Assembly: GCA_024742765.1 (NCBI GenBank)
Contig: JANSXT010000001.1
Coordinates: forward strand, 277,156 to 341,155
Reading direction: 5' to 3'
DNA: 64,000 nt
Source: Phyllobacteriaceae bacterium
GTDB taxonomy: Bacteria; Pseudomonadota; Alphaproteobacteria; Rhizobiales; Rhizobiaceae
Below the pieces are notes generated by a model that worked only from the letters and a program-made list of their open reading frames with translations, searched no databases and had not been told where the DNA came from. Positions 1 through 9,312 of this stretch are shown here, one piece after another; position 1 is the stretch's first letter; every line of letters begins with the position of its first letter. The translations under genes and the position numbers were made by a program.

Positions 1-362
1 GAAAGATCGGTCAGGACGATCACGCTTTCGGCGCTCCCCACGCGTTCATCGCCGGCGAACAAGGCCTGCGTGAGCGTCAGCGATGATTTGCCGATGCGCC
101 CGACGGCGCTGGCGACCACCACATCTCCGGGAAACATCAGCTCGCGTTCGAACCGCACGGTCAGTTCGGCGATGACGAATTGCGTGCCTTCGGGCGGCAG
201 GCCGTGCCCGGGATCGTAGAGGAACGCCACGCGGCCGCTCTCGAACAGGGTGGCGAACACCGCATTGTTGATGTGCCCCTGCATGTCCGTGTCACCAAAA
301 CGCAGCCTTTCGGTGATCTGGTGGGGGTAGGCGGCCTGGCTCGGCGGGTCGGCGGCTGTCAT
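1..362 (-). CDS. Acyl-CoA thioesterase, hotdog fold (3' end off window)
   Basis: The reverse strand reads from an ATG at 362 to the window edge without a stop, about 120 residues. A GDTDMQGHINN stretch near residue 23 matches the active-site helix of the 4-hydroxybenzoyl-CoA thioesterase family, followed by a conserved RFERELMFPGDV-type strand. Such enzymes hydrolyse acyl-CoA thioesters in the cytoplasm; the substrate cannot be told from the sequence. The gene is truncated by the window edge, not visibly broken. It is divergent from the HlyIII-like gene, with about 130 bases between the two starts. Confidence 0.8.
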   Translation of the reverse strand, partial: MTAADPPSQAAYPHQITERLRFGDTDMQGHINNAVFATLFESGRVAFLYDPGHGLPPEGTQFVIAELTVRFERELMFPGDVVVASAVGRIGKSSLTLTQALFAGDERVGSAESVIVLTDL

Positions 363-492
363 GGTTTCTCCGGTTCGTCGGATTGGGGTGGGACCCCGCG
401 GGGTGCGACAAAAACAGCATGGGCAAGCCGTTAAGAGCGCTCTAAGCTTTATCAGGTACCGTCAGTATGTTGAGTTGGGAAGTGGGTTTGAC

Positions 493-1182
493 GTGAGTGC
501 TGTAGCAACGGACACCGAACTGGTTGTCGCGCCCGGTGCGGACTATCCAGATTATGCGCGCGAGGAGCGCATCGCCGATGGCACGATCCATGTTCTGGGC
601 GTTGCCGCCAGCCTGATCGGCTTTGCCTTCGTCTATGCCTTCGCCTTCACTACGCTCTCGGTGCCGCTCAACGTCGCGCTGATCGTTTACGGTCTGACCG
701 TGTTCGGCCTGTTCTGTTTTTCCGCCGCCTATCACATGACGCCCTGGCCCGAAACGCGGCCGCTGCTGCGCCGCTTCGATCAGGCCGCGATCTTTCTGAA
801 GATCGCCGGTTCCTATACGCCGGTCGTCGTCCTTGTCGGCGGCGGGCTGGCCTATTCGATTCTGGCGATGATCTGGGCCGCCGCGCTTCTGGGCGCCGCC
901 GGCAAGCTCTTTTCCGGCGGCATGCTCGATCGCTACACGGTCATTCTTTATCTGGCGATGGGCTGGGCGAGCTTGCTCCTGGTCTGGCCGATGTTTGCGA
1001 CCGTGCCATTCGTCGATGCCTGGCTGATCGTTGCCGGCGGTCTGACCTATTCCGTCGGCGTGATCTTCCACCAGTGGGACGGGCTGAAATACCAGAACGC
1101 GGTCTGGCACGCTTTCGTCCTTTGCGCTTCGGCCTGCCACTTCATCGCCATCGTCCACGCTTCGTTCGCGCTGTCGGCCTGA
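493..1182 (+). CDS. Hemolysin III / PAQR-family membrane protein
   Basis: About 229 residues with seven hydrophobic segments. Family landmarks are SAAYHM after the second segment, a FDQAAIFLKIAGSYTP block, and a histidine-rich end (FHQWDG, AVWHAF, ACHF) whose histidines are metal ligands in PAQR/HlyIII proteins. An ATG at 361 in the same frame would add a basic, poorly conserved extension overlapping the divergent thioesterase start, so I prefer the GTG at 493, which has GGGAAG about 11 bases upstream. A perfect 10-bp palindrome AGAGCGCTCT at 434-443 lies in the upstream gap. Haemolytic activity should not be assumed from the name. Confidence 0.8.
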   Translation: MSAVATDTELVVAPGADYPDYAREERIADGTIHVLGVAASLIGFAFVYAFAFTTLSVPLNVALIVYGLTVFGLFCFSAAYHMTPWPETRPLLRRFDQAAIFLKIAGSYTPVVVLVGGGLAYSILAMIWAAALLGAAGKLFSGGMLDRYTVILYLAMGWASLLLVWPMFATVPFVDAWLIVAGGLTYSVGVIFHQWDGLKYQNAVWHAFVLCASACHFIAIVHASFALSA

Positions 1183-1188
1183 GGTGCG

Positions 1189-1698
1189 TCAGCCGCGCAG
1201 CATCAGGATCAGCGCAATCGAATAGACCAGGATGCCGCCGGCGATCAGGAAGATCTGATAATTGTTGGACACCGTCGCCTTGGTCTGCTCGGTGACCCGG
1301 TCGATCAGTTGCGGCCAGGTGTAGGAGACGAAATCGCCCTGTGTCATGATCGAGACCAGCTTGCCGCTTTCATCGACGATCGGCAGGCGACGGAACCGGT
1401 CGTTCGACATGATGCGCAGCCAGTCCTGCAGATCGTCGTTTTCCTTGGCCACGCGCACATCGCTGGTCATGATGTCCGCCACCTTGGTCTTTGCGGCGTC
1501 GAGCTTGGCGTTGACCAGCCGCTTCATGATGTCCCGCTCGGTGACCATTCCGACCACCTTGCTGTCACCGTCGACGACGACGACCGACCCGTAATTACGT
1601 TCCGACATGGCGGCCACGGCTTCGGCGACCGTTGCGTCGGCGGTGGTGGTCATCGGCTTGGGTTTGGATGCGTATTCCGGCCGGTCCATGATGCGCAT
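1189..1698 (-). CDS. Twin CBS-domain protein with C-terminal membrane segment
   Basis: 169 residues. Two CBS repeats occupy roughly residues 10-65 (ending GMVTERDIMKRL) and 75-130 (ending LVSIMTQGDFV). The last about 22 residues (QIFLIAGGILVYSIALILML) are hydrophobic, so the pair is probably tethered to the inner membrane. CBS pairs sense adenosyl ligands; the effector here is unknown. The start at 1698 is set by GGAGGAACC directly upstream. It lies 73 bases downstream of moaE on the same strand and may or may not share that transcript. It ends nearly against the convergent HlyIII gene. Confidence 0.82.
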   Translation of the reverse strand: MRIMDRPEYASKPKPMTTTADATVAEAVAAMSERNYGSVVVVDGDSKVVGMVTERDIMKRLVNAKLDAAKTKVADIMTSDVRVAKENDDLQDWLRIMSNDRFRRLPIVDESGKLVSIMTQGDFVSYTWPQLIDRVTEQTKATVSNNYQIFLIAGGILVYSIALILMLRG

Positions 1699-1771
1699 GG
1701 CGGTTCCTCCTGTGATTGCCAGTTCATAGGAAGATAGGGTGCCTTGCGTCGGCGACGACCGCAAGCGTCCG

Positions 1772-2248
1772 TCAGCGCTCGTCTTGCCAGCGCGCCGCGT
1801 CCGCGTCGTCGGCTTCCTTTGCTTCGACCCAGCCGCCAATAGCGCCATCGGCGAGATGTTCGCGCTTCCAGAACGGCGCGCTGGTCTTGAGGTAATCCAT
1901 CATGAAGTCCGCCGCCTCGAAGGCGGCGCGCCGATGCGCCGATGCGGCGATGACAAGCACGATCCCTTCGCCCGGCCGGACCAGACCGTGCCGGTGGATC
2001 ACGGTCAGCGCGTCGAGCGGCCAGCGTGCGCAGGCTTGCTCCGCAATGCGCCGCATCTGCGCCTCGGCCATGCCCGGATAGTGCTGCAATTCGAGCGCGG
2101 AGAGACGTCCGCCCTCGTCGCGGCACAGGCCGGTGAAGGTGACGAGCGCGCCGATGCCGGGCCGGCCCTCGGTGATGGCCGCGCATTCGCGCGCCGCATC
2201 GAACGGTTCGGATTGAAGCCGGATATCGGGCGAGGCGTGCATCGCCAA
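1772..2248 (-). CDS. moaE: Molybdopterin synthase catalytic subunit MoaE
   Basis: 158 residues, normal for MoaE. It inserts sulfur from MoaD thiocarboxylate into cyclic pyranopterin monophosphate to make molybdopterin. The DYLKTSAPFWKRE segment carries Lys121 and Lys128, matching the active-site lysines of the family, and IHRHGLVRPGE is the conserved cofactor-binding loop. The start follows the moaD stop by one base, so the pair is almost certainly co-translated. The C-terminal tail rich in Asp, Ala and Glu is variable in the family. Confidence 0.95.
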   Translation of the reverse strand: MAMHASPDIRLQSEPFDAARECAAITEGRPGIGALVTFTGLCRDEGGRLSALELQHYPGMAEAQMRRIAEQACARWPLDALTVIHRHGLVRPGEGIVLVIAASAHRRAAFEAADFMMDYLKTSAPFWKREHLADGAIGGWVEAKEADDADAARWQDER

Positions 2249-2249
2249 G

Positions 2250-2513
2250 TCAGCCGCCGGTCATCGGCGGGAAGAGGGCGATCTCGCGCGCCGTGCCGAT
2301 CTGATCGGTTGGATGGATATGTTCCTGGTTGACGGCCATGCGGATCGCATGTGCGTCATCAAGCGCCAGCGCGTAATTCTCGCCGCGCGCCTTCAGCCAG
2401 GCGATCACATCGGCGCCGGTTTGCACATCGTCCGGCAGGTCCAGCATCTCCTCCTGGACGCCGATACGCTCGCGCACCCAGGCAAAATAGACGAATTTGA
2501 CGTTTTGGCTCAT
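2250..2513 (-). CDS. moaD: Molybdopterin synthase sulfur carrier subunit MoaD
   Basis: 87 residues with a ubiquitin-like fold pattern and the essential C-terminal Gly-Gly (FPPMTGG), the site adenylated and thiocarboxylated by MoeB-type enzymes. It pairs with MoaE encoded immediately downstream. The gene begins one base after the pgsA stop, so pgsA-moaD-moaE form a compressed unit. Other Mo-cofactor genes are not in the window, although a MOSC-domain protein is encoded at 29.2 kb. Confidence 0.94.
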   Translation of the reverse strand: MSQNVKFVYFAWVRERIGVQEEMLDLPDDVQTGADVIAWLKARGENYALALDDAHAIRMAVNQEHIHPTDQIGTAREIALFPPMTGG

Positions 2514-2514
2514 C

Positions 2515-3111
2515 TCACCCTCCCGTCACATGCCGCATGCCGGCACGGAAATAGTCCCAGCCCGTATAAAGCGTGATCAGCGCGGAAACCCACAACAGCA
2601 CCAGCCCGGTTTCGGACACAAGGGGAATGATCGTGTCGCCCGCCGGGCCGGCCAGAAGAAAGCCGATGGCGATCAGTTGCATCGTTGTCTTCCATTTGGC
2701 GAGTTGGCTGACCGGCACCGACACTTTCACCGCGGCAAGGTATTCGCGCAGGCCCGAGACCAGGATCTCGCGGCACAATATGATGATCGCCGCCCACAGC
2801 GACCAGCCGGCGATCGAGCCTTCGGCGGCAAGGAGCAAGAGCGCCACAGATACCAGAAGCTTGTCGGCGATCGGGTCGAGCATCTTGCCGATGGCCGAAC
2901 CCTGCTGCCATTTGCGCGCCAGATAGCCGTCCAGATAGTCGGTGATCGAGGCGACGACGAAGATGGCAAGCGCCCACCAGCGCGCCGCGTTGCTCGCCTG
3001 AAAGCTGCCCTCGACGAAAAAGCACAGCACCATCAGCGGCACGGCGACGATCCGCGCATAGGTCAGAAGGTTCGGGATCGAGAACGTGTGAGATGCGGGC
3101 GTGTTCGCCAT
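2515..3111 (-). CDS. pgsA: CDP-diacylglycerol-glycerol-3-phosphate 3-phosphatidyltransferase
   Basis: 198 residues with about five membrane helices. It forms phosphatidylglycerol phosphate in the inner membrane, the committed step to PG and cardiolipin. The CDP-alcohol phosphotransferase signature begins DYLDGYLAR near residue 58 and continues with G, D and D spaced as in the family (GKMLDPIADK). It is downstream of uvrC by 92 bases and one base ahead of moaD. A second, more divergent member of the same superfamily lies at 12.5 kb; position next to uvrC favours this one as PgsA. Confidence 0.93.
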   Translation of the reverse strand: MANTPASHTFSIPNLLTYARIVAVPLMVLCFFVEGSFQASNAARWWALAIFVVASITDYLDGYLARKWQQGSAIGKMLDPIADKLLVSVALLLLAAEGSIAGWSLWAAIIILCREILVSGLREYLAAVKVSVPVSQLAKWKTTMQLIAIGFLLAGPAGDTIIPLVSETGLVLLWVSALITLYTGWDYFRAGMRHVTGG

Positions 3112-3203
3112 CGGTGAAAAAAGCCCTTCACGGCCTCTTGGATCACGGGACCCCTAATCAGCATCGCCGGTTCGGAGCGTCAAGCGCCCGTTGAATCTGG
3201 TCT

Positions 3204-5201
3204 TCACGCGCTGTCATGGAAATGGGCGTAAATCTGGGCCGCGATGGCATCCGATATGCCGTCGACCCGGGCGATATCGTCCGCTGAAGCCCGCGCGACC
3301 GCCTTGGCGGTGCCGAAATGGTGCAGAAGGGCCCGCTTGCGCGCTGGCCCGATACCCTCGATCTCATCGAGCGGGTTGGCCACCATCTCCTTCTTGCGCC
3401 GGGCACGGTGGCTGCCGATGGCGAACCGGTGCGCCTCATCGCGCAGCCGCTGGGTGAAATAGAGCACCGGATCGCGCGGCGGCAGCGAGAAATCCTTGCG
3501 GCCGGGCATGAAGAACCGTTCGCGGCCCGCATCGCGATCGGGTCCTTTGGCGACACCGATCAGATCGATCTGCTCGGCAATGCCCAGATCGTCGAGGATG
3601 GCCTTCACCGCGTTGAGTTGGCCGAGCCCGCCATCGATCAGCAAAAGGTCCGGCCAGGCCGGCAGCGTGCCGCTGTCTTCGGCGTCCGTCTCGTCGCCAC
3701 CATCGTCCCGTTCGGGGCCATGTTCCTTTACCAGACGCGAGAAGCGGCGCTCCATCACCTCGCGCATCATCCCGAAATCATCGCCCGGCGTCAGCTCTTC
3801 CGAGCGGATGTTGAACTTGCGGTACTGGTTCTTCACGAACCCTTCCGGGCCGGCGACGATCATCGCGCCAACCGCATTGGTGCCCATGATGTGCGAATTG
3901 TCGAACACCTCGATCCGGCGCGGGACCCGGTCCAGGCCGAACGTCTCGGCAAGGCCCTTCATCAGCTTGGCCTGCGAGGAGGTTTCCGCCAGCCGCCGGC
4001 CGAGCGCTTCCTTGGCATTGGCCATGGCGTGACCGACCAGTTCGCGCTTTTCGCCACGCTTGGGCACCAGGATCGACACCTTGCGTGCCGCGCGCAGGTT
4101 CAGCGCTTCTTCCAGCAGATCGCTTTCGGCGATGTCGTGCGACAGAAGGATCAGGCGTGGGCAGGGCTTGTCGTCATAAAATTGCGACAGGAAGGCGCCA
4201 AGCACGTCGCCCGGCTCCATCGCCGCATCGGCTTTCGGGAAATAGGCGCGGTTGCCCCAGTTCTGGCCGGTGCGGAAGAAGAAGACCTGCACGCAGGTGA
4301 CGCCGCCTTCCTGATGGACGGCGAAGACGTCGGCCTCCTCGATGCCCTGCGGGTTGATGCCCTGTTGGCTCTGGATCGCGGTCAGCGCGCCGATCCGGTC
4401 GCGATAGACCGCCGCCCGCTCGAAATCGAGGTCCTCGGCGGCCTCCTGCATGGTGCGCGCCATTTGCGATTGCACGGCCCGGCTCTTGCCCGACAGGAAC
4501 GCCTTTGCCTCGTCGACCAGCGACGCGTAGTCGTTGGCCGAAATCTCGCCCGTGCACGGCGCCGAACAGCGCTTGATCTGGTAGAGCAGGCACGGCCGCG
4601 TCCGGCTGTCATAGACGCTGTCGGTGCAGGTGCGCAAAAGGAACGCCCGCTGCAGGGCGTTGATCGTCCGGCCGACCGCGCCCGCCGATGCAAACGGGCC
4701 GAAATAGTCGGCCTTCTTGGTGCGCGCGCCGCGATGTTTGAACAGGCCCGGCGCCGCATGGTCCGCCGTCAGCATGATGTATGGAAAGCTCTTGTCATCA
4801 CGCAAAAGCACGTTGAAGCGCGGCCGCAGGCGCTTGATCAGATTGGCTTCCAGCAGCAGCGCCTCGGTCTCGCTGCGTGTCGTCACGAATTCCATCGATG
4901 CGGTTTGCGCGATCATCCGGGCAATGCGGTTGGTGTGCCCGCCAAGCCGCGCATAGCTGGTCACCCGGTTCTTCAGCGACTTGGCCTTGCCGACATAAAG
5001 AACGTCGCCCGTGCCATTGAACATCCGATAGACGCCCGGCCTGTTGGGCAGCCGCTTGGCGAGCGCCGTGATCAGGTCGGGACCGGAAAGATCGCTTTCG
5101 GTGGCAGTCTGCTGTTCCCAGACCAGATCGCGCGCCAGCGCCTTGCCGGAGATGGCGGCATCCGCATCGGGCAGGGAATCGGTGTCCGGTGTCTGGTCCA
5201 T
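3204..5201 (-). CDS. uvrC: Excinuclease ABC subunit C
   Basis: About 665 residues. It makes both incisions in nucleotide excision repair after UvrAB loading. In order: GIY-YIG nuclease domain ([20 protein letters not shown]), a cysteine-containing stretch ([13 protein letters not shown]), a UVR motif ([20 protein letters not shown]), the RNase H-like domain with EVFDNSH and LLIDGG, and C-terminal helix-hairpin-helices ([14 protein letters not shown]). An in-frame ATG at 5330 lies inside the upstream SDR gene, so I use the ATG at 5201 (MDQTPDT). About 76 bases separate it from the SDR stop. Confidence 0.96.
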   Translation of the reverse strand: MDQTPDTDSLPDADAAISGKALARDLVWEQQTATESDLSGPDLITALAKRLPNRPGVYRMFNGTGDVLYVGKAKSLKNRVTSYARLGGHTNRIARMIAQTASMEFVTTRSETEALLLEANLIKRLRPRFNVLLRDDKSFPYIMLTADHAAPGLFKHRGARTKKADYFGPFASAGAVGRTINALQRAFLLRTCTDSVYDSRTRPCLLYQIKRCSAPCTGEISANDYASLVDEAKAFLSGKSRAVQSQMARTMQEAAEDLDFERAAVYRDRIGALTAIQSQQGINPQGIEEADVFAVHQEGGVTCVQVFFFRTGQNWGNRAYFPKADAAMEPGDVLGAFLSQFYDDKPCPRLILLSHDIAESDLLEEALNLRAARKVSILVPKRGEKRELVGHAMANAKEALGRRLAETSSQAKLMKGLAETFGLDRVPRRIEVFDNSHIMGTNAVGAMIVAGPEGFVKNQYRKFNIRSEELTPGDDFGMMREVMERRFSRLVKEHGPERDDGGDETDAEDSGTLPAWPDLLLIDGGLGQLNAVKAILDDLGIAEQIDLIGVAKGPDRDAGRERFFMPGRKDFSLPPRDPVLYFTQRLRDEAHRFAIGSHRARRKKEMVANPLDEIEGIGPARKRALLHHFGTAKAVARASADDIARVDGISDAIAAQIYAHFHDSA

Positions 5202-5277
5202 CACATCTATGTGGGGCAGGTCGGCGGCGTGGTTCAAGTCTGCACCTGTCAGCAGACAATGCCGGGCAGGCGCCGCT

Positions 5278-6057
5278 TCACTCTCCGGCGGTGGCGTCGG
5301 GCGTCTGCCAAGCCAGATGCTGGCCGCCATCGAGCGCGATCATCTGGCCGGTGACCGAACGTGCCTGCCACAGATAGCGGATCGTCGCGCCAAATTCGGC
5401 CAGGTCCGGTCCGTGCCCGAGCGGCACCGCGTCGGTCTGCATCGCGAAATCCTTGTCGCTCTGGCGCGGATTTTTGAGCGTCGGACCGGGGCCGATCGCA
5501 TTGACGCGGATGCGCGGCGCGAGCGCCTGCGCCATGGTCTGCGTCGCAGTCCAGAGCGCCGACTTGGACAGCGTGTAGGAGAAAAAGCGCGGCGTCGGCT
5601 TCCAGACACGCTGGTCGATCATGTTGACGATGAGGCCATGGCGGTCGCCGGGAAGCGCTTCGGCCAACGCGCCCGCCAGCAGGACCGGCGCGCGCACATG
5701 CAGGTCGAAATGGGTGTCCCAGACCCCATCGTCGATCGCGCTCACCGCATCATCGAGGAAGACCGACGCATTGTTGACCAGTATGTCGATCGGACGGCCC
5801 AGCGCCTCGGCCGCCCGGCCGATAAGCGCGCGGGCCTGGGCGGCATCGGTCAGGTCGGCTTCGAGCGCAACGGCGCGGCCAGATAGGGCCGACAGCGATT
5901 CGGCAAGCGACTGGGCTTCAGCCATGGACGAACTGGCATGGATGGCGACATCGAACCCGTTTGCGGCGAGATCGGAAACAATGGCCCGGCCAATCCGCAG
6001 GGCGCCGCCGGTCACAAAGACCGCGGGCTTTTCCGTGTCGTTTGTGTCGTCGGCCAA
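5278..6057 (-). CDS. SDR oxidoreductase, pteridine-reductase-like
   Basis: 259 residues, classical short-chain dehydrogenase. The cofactor loop TGGALRIGR has the TGxxxRxG pattern typical of pteridine reductases and FolM rather than TGxxxGxG. NNAS follows and the catalytic YTLSK carries the Tyr-x3-Lys pair. This suggests an NADPH-dependent pterin or dihydrofolate reductase role, an inference only. It starts 21 bases after the antiporter stop and precedes uvrC, giving an antiporter-SDR-uvrC-pgsA-moaDE order. Assignment to a specific substrate would need structural or biochemical data. Confidence 0.85.
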   Translation of the reverse strand: MADDTNDTEKPAVFVTGGALRIGRAIVSDLAANGFDVAIHASSSMAEAQSLAESLSALSGRAVALEADLTDAAQARALIGRAAEALGRPIDILVNNASVFLDDAVSAIDDGVWDTHFDLHVRAPVLLAGALAEALPGDRHGLIVNMIDQRVWKPTPRFFSYTLSKSALWTATQTMAQALAPRIRVNAIGPGPTLKNPRQSDKDFAMQTDAVPLGHGPDLAEFGATIRYLWQARSVTGQMIALDGGQHLAWQTPDATAGE

Positions 6058-6078
6058 AAGGGCGCCTCGCAGGGGTCG

Positions 6079-7047
6079 TTAGAAGACCACCACGACATAG
6101 GCCACATATCCCGCAAGCATAGCCGCACCCAGCATTTTTCCGGTCGTGATGCGGGCAAAGCAGATCGTCGCCAGAAGCAGCGAGGTCGCCAGCATCACCC
6201 AACTGTCGCGGATGATGATGTCCGGCGAGACCGGCACGGCGACCACCATGCCGGTGATGCCCATGATCGCGGCGAGGTTGAAGATGTTCGAACCGATAAT
6301 GTTGCCGAGCGCCACATCGGCTTCCCGGCGCATCGCCGCCGACAATGTGGTCGCCAGTTCCGGCAGCGATGTCCCGATGGCAACGATGGTCAGACCGATG
6401 GCCGCCTCGGAAACACCGAACGCGCTGGCGATACCCGACGCGCCGGTCACGGTGAAATGCGCCGCGATGGGCAGGCCGATGATTCCGCCCACGAGAAAGA
6501 CCGTGATCATCAGGGCGCTGTGCGGCGCTTCGCCGATCTCGTCATGATAGTCGCCCGGCACTTCCTCTTCGTCGGCCTCGGCGATTGCCTGGCGCGCGCG
6601 GATGCCTTGCGCGACGATGAAGACGATCAACCCGCCGAACAGGCCCATCGCCTCGAACCTGGAGAGCAGGCCGTCGCTGATCAGCCACATAAAGGCAACG
6701 GTGAACGCCAGCATCACGGCAACGTTGCGCGACAGGCCGCGCTGATTGGCGTGGATCGGCGAAAACAGCGCCGGAAGGCCCATCACCAGCAGCACATTGG
6801 CGATGTTCGATCCGACCACATTGCCCGTGGCGATGTCCGGAACGCCGGTCAGCGCCGATTGCAGCGCGACGAACAGTTCGGGCGCCGAAGTGCCGAAGGC
6901 GACGATCGTCAGGCCGATGATCAGCGCCGGAATACCGAGATTTTCCGCCAGCCCAACCGCGCCTTTCACCAGATAGTCGCCGGCAAAGACCAAGAGCACC
7001 AGACCGGCAACGAGCATGGCGATGTCAAACAGCATGTCAGGGATCAC
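6079..7047 (-). CDS. Calcium/sodium antiporter, CaCA family (YrbG-like)
   Basis: 322 residues with about ten membrane helices in two inverted halves. Each half carries an alpha-repeat with the ion-binding acidic residue: GLTIVAFGTSAPELFVAL with GNVVGSNIANVL in the first, and GLTIVAIGTSLPELATTL with GNIIGSNIFNLA in the second. Between them is an acidic cytoplasmic loop (EADEEEVPGDYHDE). The family exchanges Ca2+ or Na+ with cations across the inner membrane. An alternative ATG four codons downstream (7035) is also possible. Confidence 0.92.
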   Translation of the reverse strand: MIPDMLFDIAMLVAGLVLLVFAGDYLVKGAVGLAENLGIPALIIGLTIVAFGTSAPELFVALQSALTGVPDIATGNVVGSNIANVLLVMGLPALFSPIHANQRGLSRNVAVMLAFTVAFMWLISDGLLSRFEAMGLFGGLIVFIVAQGIRARQAIAEADEEEVPGDYHDEIGEAPHSALMITVFLVGGIIGLPIAAHFTVTGASGIASAFGVSEAAIGLTIVAIGTSLPELATTLSAAMRREADVALGNIIGSNIFNLAAIMGITGMVVAVPVSPDIIIRDSWVMLATSLLLATICFARITTGKMLGAAMLAGYVAYVVVVF

Positions 7048-7297
7048 TGTGCGCGTGAAAGGTGGAGACGCCTATATATGCGCTTGGCCGGCAAATGAAA
7101 CAGGATCGCCCGAAATTCGGCGCGGCCGGGCTGTTGCCCAAATGCAACGCTGCGGAACTGCCACATTTGCGCCACCGAAACTCCCAATTTGCGATGCGGC
7201 GTTGCCGCAATTGCACGCCATTTCGGTTTCTGGAGCTTGGGGGCACCCGCGCCGGATCGTTCCTTGCGGGAACCACGCAGAGTTTTGGAGTTCTGAC

Positions 7298-7945
7298 ATG
7301 AAAAAGACATCGACGCTTCTGGCGGCCGTTTCGCTGGCCGTCCTGACGAGTGCCGGCGCGGCAATGGCGGCCGATGCCATTGACCTTCCGCCCGAGCCGC
7401 CGGCAGCCCCGCCGGTCGCACTTGCGCCCGCCGCCACCTGGTCCGGCTTTTATGCCGGTGCATTCGGCGCCTACAATTTCGGCACGTTCGACTCGTCCAT
7501 CGGCGACATTGACGCCGAAGGCTTTGCGGGCGGTGCGTTCGCGGGCATCAACTTCCAGAACGGCGCATTCGTCTATGGCGCCGAAGCCGATCTTGGTTAT
7601 TCGGGCGTCGACGGCACGCTGGGCGGCGCGGTTGCCGAACAGGGCGTCTTCGGTTCGCTGCGCGCCCGCGTCGGCTATGCGTTCGACCCGTTCATGATTT
7701 ACGCGACCGCCGGTGGCGCGGCCACGCAGGCCGAAGTGACCGCCGGCGCCAATTCCGACGAAAACACCCATCTGGGCTGGACCGTCGGTGTCGGTGCGGA
7801 TGCGATGCTGACCGACAATGTGTTCGGTCGCCTCGAATATCGCTACACCGATTATCAGGACAAGAATTTCAACCTGGGCGGCACCGTCGTCTCCTCGGGT
7901 TTCCAGGAGAACACGATCCGCGCCGGTATCGGCCTGAAGTTCTGA
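7298..7945 (+). CDS. Outer-membrane beta-barrel protein, Omp25/Omp31 type
   Basis: 215 residues. A signal peptide (MKKTSTLLAAVSLAVLTSAGAAMA) is followed by a proline-rich stretch, then WSGFYAGAFGAYNFG, the usual entry into an eight-stranded opacity-type barrel. Alternating glycine and aromatic strands run to a terminal GIGLKF ending in Phe, the BAM recognition signature. These are abundant surface proteins in Rhizobiales. It sits behind a 250-base gene-free upstream region and ahead of a strong terminator, consistent with a monocistronic, highly expressed gene. Confidence 0.9.
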   Translation: MKKTSTLLAAVSLAVLTSAGAAMAADAIDLPPEPPAAPPVALAPAATWSGFYAGAFGAYNFGTFDSSIGDIDAEGFAGGAFAGINFQNGAFVYGAEADLGYSGVDGTLGGAVAEQGVFGSLRARVGYAFDPFMIYATAGGAATQAEVTAGANSDENTHLGWTVGVGADAMLTDNVFGRLEYRYTDYQDKNFNLGGTVVSSGFQENTIRAGIGLKF

Positions 7946-7966
7946 TCGCCGGTTCATGACCAAACG

Positions 7967-7997
7967 AAAGGCCGCGTCCCCCGGGACGCGGCCTTTT
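7967..7997 (+). terminator. Intrinsic terminator after porin gene
   Basis: A perfect stem of AAAGGCCGCGTCCC with its complement, directly adjacent halves, followed by TTTTT. It lies between the porin and the convergent GST gene, and can serve both strands because the stem itself ends in A/T runs. Confidence 0.85.
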
Positions 7998-8002
7998 TCG
8001 TA

Positions 8003-8620
8003 TCAGGACGGCTTGTAGTCCTCATAGTCCGGGAACGCCTCCGCGAACCGGGTGATGAAACGCCGCAGCCGCGGCCGTCCGCGCCGCCAGTTGAGGTCGG
8101 CAAAGCGCAGATCGGCATAGCCCAGCGCTGCGGCAAGCGCGAAATGTCCGCCATGCAGGCGTCCGCGCAGCGCCGGGACTTCCATCTCCAGCCAGTCAAA
8201 CGTCCGTTCGGCCTTGCGCGCCTGATAGTCGAGCCATGGCGTGTGAACCTTTTCCTCGGGCCGCATGCGGCGCTCATAGACCTGCGCCAGCAGAACGTCG
8301 CAAAGACCGTCCGACGCCGCTTCCAGAATGTCGGCTTGGCGCCTCTTGTCCTTGGGACGCGGATAGAGCTTGTTGCCGCTCATCCGGTCCAACTCGCCCA
8401 TGATCGCCCGGCTGTCGAAGATCGCCGTGCCGTCGTCGAGGACCAGCGTGGGGATCTTGCCCAGCGGGTTGGCGCCGGTGAGTTCGTCCGGCGCTTCTCC
8501 CGTCGCGATGATCTTCGGCGTCAGCGCGATGTCGAGCTTGAGCACGATCTCCAGATGCCTCGCCGCCATGCGCACCTTGGCGCTGTAGGGCGAGGCGGTC
8601 GCATAAAGAAGGGTGGGCAT
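8003..8620 (-). CDS. Glutathione S-transferase family protein
   Basis: 205 residues. The N-terminal thioredoxin-like half starts PTLLYATASPYSAKVR, the loop that binds glutathione, and has the cis-proline KIPTLVLDDG and the DSRAIMGEL region that holds the gamma-glutamyl group. The C-terminal half is all alpha. An ATG at 8671 in frame is possible, but the ATG at 8620 has AAAGGAG upstream. It begins 11 bases after the RNase T2 stop and may be the last gene of the purM-led run. Substrate unknown. Confidence 0.87.
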   Translation of the reverse strand: MPTLLYATASPYSAKVRMAARHLEIVLKLDIALTPKIIATGEAPDELTGANPLGKIPTLVLDDGTAIFDSRAIMGELDRMSGNKLYPRPKDKRRQADILEAASDGLCDVLLAQVYERRMRPEEKVHTPWLDYQARKAERTFDWLEMEVPALRGRLHGGHFALAAALGYADLRFADLNWRRGRPRLRRFITRFAEAFPDYEDYKPS

Positions 8621-8631
8621 AACGGCTCCTT

Positions 8632-9306
8632 TCAGTGGGAGGGCGGCACGACGACCGTCGGCAGCGGGCAATCGCGGCGGTCGACTTCTGGGCAGACCGC
8701 ATAGCCGGCCAGATCGCGCGTCAGACAGATGCGTACGTCGCGCAGGAAACGCCGGTCGCAGGTGACCGCCACTGACGCGGCCGGCATGCCGGGATTGGCA
8801 TCGAGGAACGCCCGTTCGACACTCCCGGGCTCAAGCCGGTCGATCGTCGCACGATCGCGGAATGCTTCGGGAATCGCGATTTTGGCGAAGGCTGCGCGGG
8901 TGGTTGCGAAAAAGTCGGTCTGCGTCAGGCCCGTGCAGCTTCCGTGCTTTTTCCACTGGTGCCGGACAAGGCCGGTCGACGGCATGATGTCGGCCATCGC
9001 CTCGGCCCGGTCGCGCGGCACCGACAGCGGTTCGTCCGTATCGCAAAATTCCGGCCATCCGCGCTCGAACTGCGGCCACAAACCGTGCACGATGAAGTCG
9101 AAATCGGCGTCCCGGCCGCATTGCTGCCTGTTGGCGCGCTCGCCTTCGGAGGCGCAATAGCCCGGCGACCAGGACAGGGCGAGGACGTAGAAATCAAACC
9201 CCTTGCCGAGCGGGAGCGAGGACCGCGATGCCGTGGAATCATCCAGACTGTCGCATGCGGCCAGAAGACCGGCCGCGAGCAACCCCAGAACGGTGAGTGG
9301 GCGCAT
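8632..9306 (-). CDS. Ribonuclease T2 family lipoprotein
   Basis: 224 residues. A short signal ends LAAGLLAAC, a lipobox, so the enzyme is probably anchored on the periplasmic side. The two active-site motifs are intact: CAS1 FIVHGLWPQ and CAS2 HQWKKHGSC, each providing a catalytic His. Several cysteines suggest disulfides. RNase T2 cleaves extracytoplasmic RNA through 2',3'-cyclic phosphates for scavenging. It starts six bases after the upstream secreted protein, implying coupled expression. Confidence 0.93.
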   Translation of the reverse strand: MRPLTVLGLLAAGLLAACDSLDDSTASRSSLPLGKGFDFYVLALSWSPGYCASEGERANRQQCGRDADFDFIVHGLWPQFERGWPEFCDTDEPLSVPRDRAEAMADIMPSTGLVRHQWKKHGSCTGLTQTDFFATTRAAFAKIAIPEAFRDRATIDRLEPGSVERAFLDANPGMPAASVAVTCDRRFLRDVRICLTRDLAGYAVCPEVDRRDCPLPTVVVPPSH

Positions 9307-9312
9307 GGCAGG

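Noticed and set aside
5225..5245. tRNA-like T-loop (GTGGTTCAAGTCTGCACC)
   Set aside because: No acceptor stem, anticodon arm or CCA context in the surrounding bases of the short SDR-uvrC spacer.
3318..5354. Long open frame antisense to uvrC
   Set aside because: No recognisable motif; typical high-GC antisense frame over a conserved gene.
7048..7297. Extra gene between antiporter and porin
   Set aside because: The in-frame extension upstream of the porin signal peptide has no coding character and no ribosome site; I see only leader and promoter sequence.
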